Shown here: piece after piece, positions 1-5,148 of the stretch | Layout of the letters: every line of letters begins with the position of its first letter | Position numbering within the stretch: position 1 is the stretch's first letter | From: an uncultured Chitinophagaceae bacterium | Lineage (GTDB): Bacteria; Bacteroidota; Bacteroidia; Chitinophagales; Chitinophagaceae | Assembly (NCBI GenBank): GCA_946479005.1 | Contig: CAMLEM010000117.1 | Location: forward strand, 1-6,037 | Length of the DNA: 6,037 nucleotides | Reading direction: 5' to 3' | Program-made: the position numbers and the translations under genes | Notes under the pieces: model-generated | What the model was told of the DNA's origin: nothing | What the model saw: only the letters and a program-made list of their open reading frames with translations | Databases searched by the model: none

Positions 1-37
1 CGGTCCTCAGTTGTCCTTCGATTGTAATTGTTTTCAT
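1..37 (-). CDS. rplY: 50S ribosomal protein L25/general stress protein Ctc, N-terminal fragment (cut by window edge)
   Basis: Reading the minus strand from the ATG at 37-35 gives MKTITIEGQLRT before the window ends. This resembles the usual opening of Bacteroidota L25/Ctc proteins, which bind 5S rRNA in the large ribosomal subunit; the K-x-I-x-I-x-G-x-x-R pattern is the first strand of that domain. The gene lies 75 bases downstream of prs on the same strand, and prs followed by L25 is a common bacterial arrangement, which strengthens the call. No clear terminator separates the two, so co-transcription is likely. Only 12 residues are visible, so length, any C-terminal Ctc extension and integrity cannot be judged. 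The identification rests on the short match plus gene order. Confidence 0.82.
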   Translation of the reverse strand, partial: MKTITIEGQLRT

Positions 38-100
38 TTGTTTTATTGTTGTTTAAGTAAATAGAAACACTTTTTTTGCGTCCTCAATCCTGCGGCTCAC

Positions 101-121
101 GATCTTTCTTTGCTAAAGATC
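101..121 (-). other. Inverted repeat spanning the prs stop codon
   Basis: The seven-base arms GATCTTT (101-107) and AAAGATC (115-121) are perfect complements around a seven-base loop, and the prs TAG stop (113-115) falls at the loop and arm junction. On the prs mRNA this could fold into a modest AU-rich hairpin. It is not followed by a T-tract in the direction of transcription (a T-run is absent; A-residues follow about 25 bases later), so it is not called a terminator. It could affect mRNA stability or be chance. Confidence 0.35.
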
Positions 122-1060
122 ACGCCGCTGCGAATGGATGAAAAGGCTGGTGATGCTTTTGTTCTCATACGCATTCCTGATCGCCACCGCAAAGAGCTCA
201 GCCACACTCAGCACCCTGATCTTTTCACTGGCCTTCTTCACCGGTATCGTGTCGCAAACCACCAATTCCTCCAGCACACTGTTATCGATATTCTCATAAG
301 CCTTTCCGCTCAAAACGGGGTGGGTGATCATTGCCCTCACGCTCCTGGCCCCCTTTTCCTTCAGGAGCCCTGCGCTCTTTGCGAGGGTACCCCCCGTGTC
401 ACAAATATCATCGATGATCACTACGTCCCTGTCAGTCACATCCCCGATCACCACCATACTCGCAATCTCGTTCGCTCTTTTCCGGTGCTTGTCACAGATC
501 ACCATTTCCGCGTTGAAATAGCTGGCGATCTCCCGGATCCGGTTGGTAGCCCCCACATCAGGGGCCGCAAAGGTAAGATTTTCCAGGCGGAGATTCTCTA
601 TATAAGGGATAAAAACAGCGTGGCTGTCAAGATGGTCAACGGGAATGTCAAAATAGCCCTGGATCTGGGGGGCGTGAAGGTCCATAGTGATCACACGGTC
701 GGCCCCGGCCTTGGTTAACATATTGGCTACCAGCTTACTGCCAATAGCCACCCGGGGACGGTCCTTCCGGTCTTGCCGGGCATATCCAAAATAGGGTACA
801 ACCGCGATGATCCGGTCGGCTGAGGCTCTTCTGGCGGCATCGATCATCAGCAGGAGCTCCATAAGGTTCTCCGCAGGGGAATTGGTGCTTTGCACCAGGA
901 AAACATAGTCGCCCCGCACGCTTTCCAGGAAGATGGGAGATATCTCTCCATCACTGAAGCGCTGGATGTTCACTTTCCCGAGGCGGGTGCCATACTGTTG
1001 ACAGATTTGTGCAGCGAGTTGTTGGGAACTGGTCCCCGAAAAGATCTTTGCGGATTGCAT
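113..1060 (-). CDS. prs: Ribose-phosphate pyrophosphokinase (PRPP synthetase, class I)
   Basis: This cytoplasmic enzyme transfers pyrophosphate from ATP to ribose 5-phosphate, giving PRPP for purine, pyrimidine, histidine, tryptophan and NAD synthesis. The 315-residue product has the normal family length. Visible motifs are FSDGE (35-39), YARQDRKDR of the ATP-binding region (93-101), the metal-binding segment MDLHAPQIQG with His129 (126-135), the catalytic-loop DKHRKR with Lys191 and Arg193 in the K-x-R spacing of the E. coli enzyme, and the ribose-phosphate loop DDICDTGGT (217-225). The C-terminus keeps the SITSLF segment. The ATG at 1060 is chosen because residue 1 starts the canonical first strand (AKIFSGTSS). 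A small membrane-protein gene ends 31 bases upstream and an L25 gene begins 75 bases downstream, all on the same strand. The stop is TAG. The gene appears intact. Confidence 0.98.
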   Translation of the reverse strand: MQSAKIFSGTSSQQLAAQICQQYGTRLGKVNIQRFSDGEISPIFLESVRGDYVFLVQSTNSPAENLMELLLMIDAARRASADRIIAVVPYFGYARQDRKDRPRVAIGSKLVANMLTKAGADRVITMDLHAPQIQGYFDIPVDHLDSHAVFIPYIENLRLENLTFAAPDVGATNRIREIASYFNAEMVICDKHRKRANEIASMVVIGDVTDRDVVIIDDICDTGGTLAKSAGLLKEKGARSVRAMITHPVLSGKAYENIDNSVLEELVVCDTIPVKKASEKIRVLSVAELFAVAIRNAYENKSITSLFIHSQRRDL

Positions 1061-1091
1061 TGTGCCTTAAGTTGGGGCACGAAGATAAGAT

Positions 1092-1295
1092 TTATCTCAG
1101 GGCAATCTCAGCTGATCTCTCCTTTGCGGCCTCCGCTTTTTTGGAAATCGGCGACTCCGTCGAAGCGCTCGAATTACAGCTATAAAACAGGGCTGAACAG
1201 ATGAAAATGGAAAATACCAGGGCTACAACATATACACCAGCGAAAAACAGAACGGGATGCATTGATCCCAGGGGGGTAAGGGTTTTTGCTTTCAT
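1092..1295 (-). CDS. Small putative membrane protein, unknown function
   Basis: I do not recognise this 67-residue protein. It has a short polar N-terminus (MKAKTLTPLGS), then one long hydrophobic stretch at about residues 14-38 (rich in V, F, L, A, I, Y) that should span the inner membrane, then a Ser-rich patch with Cys40 and a charged, Lys/Glu/Ala-rich C-terminal tail (51-67) that looks helical. A single-pass membrane protein is the simplest reading. Cys40 follows LFYS, which is a poor lipobox, so lipidation is not claimed. Met12 is a possible alternative start. The gene stops 31 bases before prs on the same strand, so it may be co-transcribed with it. Coding status is supported by the coherent hydrophobic/charged layout and by filling an otherwise empty gap, but not by homology. 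The overlapping minus-strand frame at 1180-1404 lacks such structure. Confidence 0.55.
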   Translation of the reverse strand: MKAKTLTPLGSMHPVLFFAGVYVVALVFSIFICSALFYSCNSSASTESPISKKAEAAKERSAEIALR

Positions 1296-1392
1296 AGTTC
1301 TCAGATTTTAATCGTTTTCCCAGGTGGATTTTCCCGGTGGCAGACGTTGTTAAAACGTTTCCGGAATTAAAAATATCAGCTAACCTTGTTCT
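1296..1392. other. Divergent intergenic region with small palindromes
   Basis: This region separates the minus-strand small membrane protein from plus-strand radC, so it should hold both promoters. Two overlapping perfect 8-bp palindromes are visible, AAACGTTT (1353-1360) and TTCCGGAA (1359-1366), together with a direct GGTGG repeat at 1323-1327 and 1336-1340. A near match to the Bacteroidota -7 element, TAACCTTG, lies at 1381-1388 on the plus strand only four bases before the radC ATG. On the minus strand TATTTTTA (1375-1368) is a similar near match. None has a convincing -33 partner, so no promoter is assigned. The palindromes could be operator half-sites or chance. Confidence 0.3.
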
Positions 1393-2085
1393 ATGCAAGA
1401 GCACAAGTACTCAATTAAGGAATGGTCAAAAGACGACCGGCCAAGGGAAAAATTACTATCCTCAGGTGCAGAAAACCTCAGTCATTCCGAACTCCTGGCC
1501 ATTCTCATCCGCAACGGGACCCGGCAACAATCCGCGGTGGAGCTGGCACGGGAGCTTCTCAGGCTGGCCAAAGACAATCTCGTGGAGCTGGGAAAGCTGA
1601 GCATTGCTGAAATGACGCGTGTAAAGGGGATCGGGCCCACTAAGGCGGTTCAGATCGCCGCGGCCCTGGAGCTGGGCAGAAGGCGGCAGAACCAGCAGCC
1701 CCTGCAGAAGCTGGCCATTACCGGCAGCCGCGACATTGCCGCTTACCTCCAGGTGAAGCTAAAGGACCTCCGGCGCGAGGTTTTCGGGGTGCTCTATTTG
1801 AATCGCGCCAACAAGATCAACCATTTTGAGATCGTGAGTGAAGGGGGTATCACGGGTACTGTGGCCGATCCCCGGGTGATCCTTCGTAAAGCTTTGGAAT
1901 CGGATGCTGTAAACCTGATCCTTTGTCATAATCACCCCTCAGGCAGTCTTCGCCCGAGCCGGGCAGATGAGCTGTTAACGGAAAAGATCCGGGAAGCGGC
2001 CTCTTTTCTTGATATCAGGGTAATCGATCACATCATTGTGAGTGATGATGGTTATTACAGTTTCGCCGATGAAGGTTTGTTATAA
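1393..2085 (+). CDS. radC: RadC family (UPF0758) JAB-domain protein
   Basis: This 230-residue cytoplasmic protein has the standard RadC length and layout. The N-terminal part carries IKEWSKDDRPREKLL (8-22) and a helix-hairpin-helix region around VKGIGPTKAVQIAAALELG (77-95), which suggests DNA binding. The C-terminal JAB/MPN metalloprotease-like domain keeps the whole JAMM signature: Glu150 in SEGGI, His179 and His181 in HNHPSG, Ser189 and Asp192, in H-x-H-x7-S-x2-D spacing. A metal site is therefore expected. The family was once linked to DNA repair, but that role has not held up well and its true function is unsettled. The ATG at 1393 is used because the conserved N-terminal segment follows directly. 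The gene ends two bases before the stop of the convergent DUF3467 gene, with no terminator between them. It is intact. Confidence 0.95.
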   Translation: MQEHKYSIKEWSKDDRPREKLLSSGAENLSHSELLAILIRNGTRQQSAVELARELLRLAKDNLVELGKLSIAEMTRVKGIGPTKAVQIAAALELGRRRQNQQPLQKLAITGSRDIAAYLQVKLKDLRREVFGVLYLNRANKINHFEIVSEGGITGTVADPRVILRKALESDAVNLILCHNHPSGSLRPSRADELLTEKIREAASFLDIRVIDHIIVSDDGYYSFADEGLL

Positions 2086-2087
2086 GG

Positions 2088-2399
2088 TTATGCCTGTGGT
2101 GCGGGTCCGCCAAAATTCAGGGGGAGCTGGATCTCTTCCAGGTCTTTGATCTCGCCGTTGAGCGCCTCGTATTTCTGAATATTCTCGGTGAGCGCTTTCA
2201 TAAACCGCTTGGCGTGCTGAGGGGTAAGGATGATCCTTGATTTGACCTTGCTTTTGGGAGTGCCGGGCATCACGTTCACAAAATCGATGACAAATTCCGC
2301 GTGGGAATGGGTGATAATGGCCAGGTTCGCGTAGCTGCCTTCCGCTACTTCCTCGGAAATTTCAATGTTCAGTTGATTCTGAGCCTGGTTCTGATCCAT
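2088..2399 (-). CDS. DUF3467 domain-containing protein
   Basis: This 103-residue soluble protein has no signal peptide or membrane segment. Residues 12-78 match the DUF3467 pattern as I know it from Bacteroidota: EEVAEGSYANLAIITHS, then EFVIDFVNVMPG, then KSKVKSRIILTPQHAKRF. The tail (LPLNFGGPAPQA) is a flexible Pro/Gly/Ala end. The molecular function of the family is unknown. I recall that DUF3467 genes in several Bacteroidota sit next to the RNA polymerase beta-subunit genes; here the neighbours are instead radC, convergent with a two-base gap, and the terminator of a Sus-like operon upstream. A TACTTTTG promoter element lies 12 bases before the ATG, so this gene probably forms its own transcript. 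The family call is firm and the role is open. Confidence 0.92.
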   Translation of the reverse strand: MDQNQAQNQLNIEISEEVAEGSYANLAIITHSHAEFVIDFVNVMPGTPKSKVKSRIILTPQHAKRFMKALTENIQKYEALNGEIKDLEEIQLPLNFGGPAPQA

Positions 2400-2411
2400 A
2401 TGCTTTTTTTA

Positions 2412-2419
2412 CAAAAGTA
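2412..2419 (-). promoter_or_regulatory. Probable -7 promoter element of the DUF3467 gene
   Basis: On the minus strand this reads TACTTTTG, an exact match to the Bacteroidota primary-sigma -7 consensus TAnnTTTG. It sits 12 bases before the ATG at 2399 and downstream of the Sus-like operon's terminator, which is where this gene needs a promoter. No TTG-type -33 element is seen at the expected distance, which lowers confidence. If used, the 5' leader would be only a few bases long. Confidence 0.5.
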
Positions 2420-2428
2420 GCGGATTTC

Positions 2429-2439
2429 ACCGCGGCGGT
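2429..2439. other. GC-rich palindrome upstream of the DUF3467 promoter element
   Basis: ACCGC and GCGGT form a perfect inverted repeat around a single central base. It lies ten bases upstream of the putative -7 element, inside the promoter spacer. That position would suit an operator, but at 5 bp per arm it could be chance. Confidence 0.25.
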
Positions 2440-2457
2440 CGCCCTGGTACTGTATAT

Positions 2458-2490
2458 AAAAAAACAGGCCGTCCTTTCAGACGGCCTGTT
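2458..2490 (-). terminator. Rho-independent terminator of the Sus-like operon
   Basis: A perfect 11-bp inverted repeat (AACAGGCCGTC at 2463-2473 and GACGGCCTGTT at 2480-2490) encloses a six-base loop. In the minus-strand direction the stem runs straight into a seven-T tract (2464-2458). It starts 19 bases after the stop codon of the DUF1735 gene, so it closes the susC-susD-DUF1735 transcript and shields the DUF3467 gene from read-through. The plus-strand side lacks a comparable T-run, so it is assigned to the minus strand only. Confidence 0.88.
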
Positions 2491-2508
2491 CATTTTACAT
2501 TCTAACTA

Positions 2509-3477
2509 TTAACGCGGGCCAAGATACTCGAGGTTATCGAAGAAAGCACGCAGGTTGTTGGCACTATATCTCCAGTCAACCAGGATCGAGCGATCATTCG
2601 GGTCGAAATGTCCTACGCGGGGACCAGGAGGTGTGTTCACTCCATCATAAGGACCGGGGAATATGTCAATGGGAGGACCACCGATACCTGAGTTGAACAC
2701 GTTTGTCACCAGGTCAGTTGCGGGATCGAACACGATGTTCGGCGCAACGGTCGGGCCGTACCAGCTAAGTCCACCGGGACTTACACCGATCGGGTGACCT
2801 ACTGAACCGGCCAGGGGCCAGTAAAAGATCACAGAGCTCGGACCTGTGGTGATAAGATGCACTTCAGTTTCATAAGGGAATGTATAAGGCGCCCTGTTGT
2901 GATAACCGGTCAGCAGGTAAACACCATCATACTTATTCTTCACACTGAATATAACCAATACTGTTTTTTGGTTCTCAGCGATCTGGTAACCGCTGGAGCT
3001 TTGAGTAATGGTAAGTGCGATCCCGTAAGAAAGATTGGGATCCAGTGTTGTGGTATTGGTAATGGTGAAGGGCAGCATTACATTCTTGGAGCCTGCCGGT
3101 ACGGTCGCATTAAAAGGAATCGACCACAGGTTGGCAGGAAGAACCTGAACGTTTGTACCGTGCTCAGCATTATAAGTAGCGATCAGACCAGCGGCCTGCG
3201 TACCTGTAGTGTTAGCAATGGTAACATTTACGTCCTGGTCCGCTACAGTACTTGTCTCAAGGGTAACAAACAAAAGATTGTTTATCACCTGGGGCGAAGC
3301 GGAAACATCCAGTCCGTAAGACAGGGGGCTGGCATTGGCATTCGGGAATGCCACACCTTTAACATCAGCGATCTGGATCCCATACCGCTGCGCGTCAAAA
3401 TCCTTGTCTTTCAAACATCCCGTTGCCACAACCATCAGGGCCATCGCGAGGGAGAGGAATGATGCGATTTTTTTCAT
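2509..3477 (-). CDS. DUF1735 (BT_3987-like) domain surface lipoprotein of a Sus-like operon
   Basis: The 322-residue product starts with a lipoprotein signal peptide: KK, a hydrophobic core (5-18) and a cleavage box VATGC with Cys21. The following LKDKDFD is acidic and resembles the Bacteroidota signal for export to the cell surface. Residues about 36-180 form a beta-rich region of DUF1735 type (for example YGLDVSASPQV, VTIANTTG, LSYGIALTITQ). A second domain begins at NKYDGVYLLTG (181-191) and ends with LRAFFDNLEYLGPR, a start and end that I recognise from proteins of this family. The stretch 264-290 is rich in Gly and Pro. It is third in the operon, 25 bases after the SusD-like gene, the position of SusE/SusF-like accessory binders. 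A role in capturing the ligand at the cell surface is inferred. The ligand is unknown, and no catalytic motif was recognised. Confidence 0.85.
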   Translation of the reverse strand: MKKIASFLSLAMALMVVATGCLKDKDFDAQRYGIQIADVKGVAFPNANASPLSYGLDVSASPQVINNLLFVTLETSTVADQDVNVTIANTTGTQAAGLIATYNAEHGTNVQVLPANLWSIPFNATVPAGSKNVMLPFTITNTTTLDPNLSYGIALTITQSSSGYQIAENQKTVLVIFSVKNKYDGVYLLTGYHNRAPYTFPYETEVHLITTGPSSVIFYWPLAGSVGHPIGVSPGGLSWYGPTVAPNIVFDPATDLVTNVFNSGIGGPPIDIFPGPYDGVNTPPGPRVGHFDPNDRSILVDWRYSANNLRAFFDNLEYLGPR

Positions 3478-3502
3478 GTTATTTAATTTATTGGTGCGTT
3501 AA

Positions 3503-5122
3503 TTAGTTAAGATCCCAGAAAATTCTGTCGTTTACTGTCACGTTTCCTTCAGCGGCCACGTTCGCAGCGTTGTAGCTATACTCGTTTGTCGGGTAAAGCA
3601 GGCGCTTGGGAATGGCAGGTGCACGTCCCGGATCAACAGACAGCGGCGGACCTGGATCGTAAGTAGCCGGAAGTCCATAAATAACACCGGTCCTTCTCCA
3701 GTCTGTCCAGATCTCCAGTTCATTGATGTTGTTCATTGCAAACCACTTCTGCTGTAAAATCGTGAAAAGGCCGCCACCCGGTTGCCCGGCCACGATTGAA
3801 CCTGCAAAATAATCAACATCGGGATAGCCAGAGTTTGCGGCGATATATGTATCGGCCGCACCAGAGGTGAGTCCCAGCCATACAAATGATGCGCGAACCG
3901 CAGCAGTCAGAAGGTCAAAAGCTGAGGGTCCTGTAGTCAGGATACCACGCTCTCTTGCCTCTGCCTGGATAAACAGGCTTTCAAAGCTGGTAAGGATCCA
4001 GGCCCTGGAAGAAGCACCCTGGGGGAAATAGCCGGGACCTCTCACAGTGGAAAGATCACCACCCTGGGGTACACCGGGACCAGAAGGAGTTCCGAAAGGA
4101 ATGCCTTTCTGACCGGTAGTGGTTCCATTGGGAGATACGTAGAAACGGTCAATACGAGGATCGCCGTCATATTTGTAATAATCGATCGCGTATTCGCTTG
4201 CTCTCAGGTGATCACGCTGCGAAGACGTACCTGCCTCATTTGTATGGTAAAACCGGTAATAAGGCTGGGGCTTGGCAGCTGAGAATCCAGGCTGGAAATG
4301 CGCATCCTCGCCGGAATTAAGGAATTCCTGGCCGGGAGCCAGCAGATCCGTATTGGGATAATCGTCGCTGGTCGCATAGATCTTGGCAACCTGGCCGGCG
4401 ATGTCAAACCCGGGAACTACGGTCTGGGGAGAATACAATCCATTGTTATGAAGATGCACGAGCATTCTCAAACGAAGTGTATTTGCCAGCTTGATCCAGC
4501 GGGCCAGGTTTCCCTGGAACACGAAGTCTACTTTATTGATATCCGCATTCTTGGCAATATCTGTTGCTACGGGATTACTCAACAATGCGATCGCTGCATC
4601 CAGGTCATCAAAGATCCCTTTGTAAACATCCGCCCCTTTGTCGTACTTAGGGGTGGGGATGAGAGATTTCTGAAGCGCTTCTGAATAAGGGATATTATTA
4701 TAAATATCCACCAGCATCTGGAAATTCATCGAACGCATGATCCTGCCAATGGCCTCATAGGTACCCGCACCCAGAGCCTGGGCCTGGTTAGCCATGATGT
4801 TATAGTTATTGGCATTTACATATAAGTTATTCCAGAGCTCATTGTGATATGACTGGGTGAACTTATAGGTCTCCTCCTCGTTCAATGACTGGTAAGAACC
4901 TGAACGGGCGCCGTGTCCCATCCACCAGCTCAGCCACCAGTAGTCAGCCGCAATGTGCTGCGCTGTCTGCTGCTGGGCTGCCGGGAGGATCAGGTTTGGT
5001 GTTACTGATGCCTCAGCAACATCATCCGTTGTAGCATTGATGCTAAACTTCTCTTTGCTACACCCACCTGCACCGACGAGACCGGCGATCAGTACAGTGT
5101 AGATTATTTTATTATATTTCAT
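3503..5122 (-). CDS. SusD/RagB family nutrient-binding outer-membrane lipoprotein (SusD-like_2)
   Basis: This 539-residue protein is the surface lid that binds substrate over a SusC-type barrel. The signal peptide (1-20) ends in LVGAGGC with lipidated Cys21, followed by SKEKF, a charged surface-export signal. The mature part has the helical, TPR-like core of the family: LWNNLYVNANNYNIM (96-110), AIGRIMRSMNFQMLVDIYNN (124-143) followed by IPYSEAL, FDDLDAAIALL (171-181) and GNLARWIKLANTLRLRML (204-221). The C-terminal part includes QQKWFAMNNINELEIWTDWR (about 456-476) and the late PKRLLYPTNEYSYN segment. These are typical of the SusD-like_2 branch rather than of starch SusD itself. It begins 26 bases after the susC-like gene and precedes the DUF1735 gene by 25 bases, so all three are surely one operon. 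Family membership does not tell whether the cargo is a glycan, peptide or other oligomer. The gene is intact. Confidence 0.97.
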   Translation of the reverse strand: MKYNKIIYTVLIAGLVGAGGCSKEKFSINATTDDVAEASVTPNLILPAAQQQTAQHIAADYWWLSWWMGHGARSGSYQSLNEEETYKFTQSYHNELWNNLYVNANNYNIMANQAQALGAGTYEAIGRIMRSMNFQMLVDIYNNIPYSEALQKSLIPTPKYDKGADVYKGIFDDLDAAIALLSNPVATDIAKNADINKVDFVFQGNLARWIKLANTLRLRMLVHLHNNGLYSPQTVVPGFDIAGQVAKIYATSDDYPNTDLLAPGQEFLNSGEDAHFQPGFSAAKPQPYYRFYHTNEAGTSSQRDHLRASEYAIDYYKYDGDPRIDRFYVSPNGTTTGQKGIPFGTPSGPGVPQGGDLSTVRGPGYFPQGASSRAWILTSFESLFIQAEARERGILTTGPSAFDLLTAAVRASFVWLGLTSGAADTYIAANSGYPDVDYFAGSIVAGQPGGGLFTILQQKWFAMNNINELEIWTDWRRTGVIYGLPATYDPGPPLSVDPGRAPAIPKRLLYPTNEYSYNAANVAAEGNVTVNDRIFWDLN

Positions 5123-5148
5123 ATCTGTGCTTTTGATGTGTTTTAAGA

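Noticed and set aside
38..112. Possible separate promoter for L25 (TATTTACT on the minus strand with a TTG about 21 bases upstream)
   Set aside because: The -7 candidate misses the last three conserved bases of TAnnTTTG; co-transcription from prs is simpler.
110..718. Plus-strand open frame of 202 codons
   Set aside because: It lies entirely opposite prs, whose motifs are unmistakable; the translated frame shows no recognisable domain. It is a shadow of the real gene.
1062..1080. GTGCC/GGCAC inverted repeat just upstream of the prs start, and a TATCTTCG near match to the -7 element (1087-1080, minus strand)
   Set aside because: The 5-bp arms are too short to claim a regulatory hairpin. The promoter match has one mismatch and no suitably spaced -33 element.
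1180..1404. Minus-strand open frame of 74 codons overlapping the small membrane protein
   Set aside because: Its start overlaps the radC start on the other strand and its product has no hydrophobic segment or other structure, while the overlapping 67-codon frame has a clean membrane-protein layout.
2857..3462. Plus-strand open frame of 201 codons
   Set aside because: It is antisense to the DUF1735 lipoprotein gene, which has a signal peptide and family features; the antisense product shows nothing coherent.
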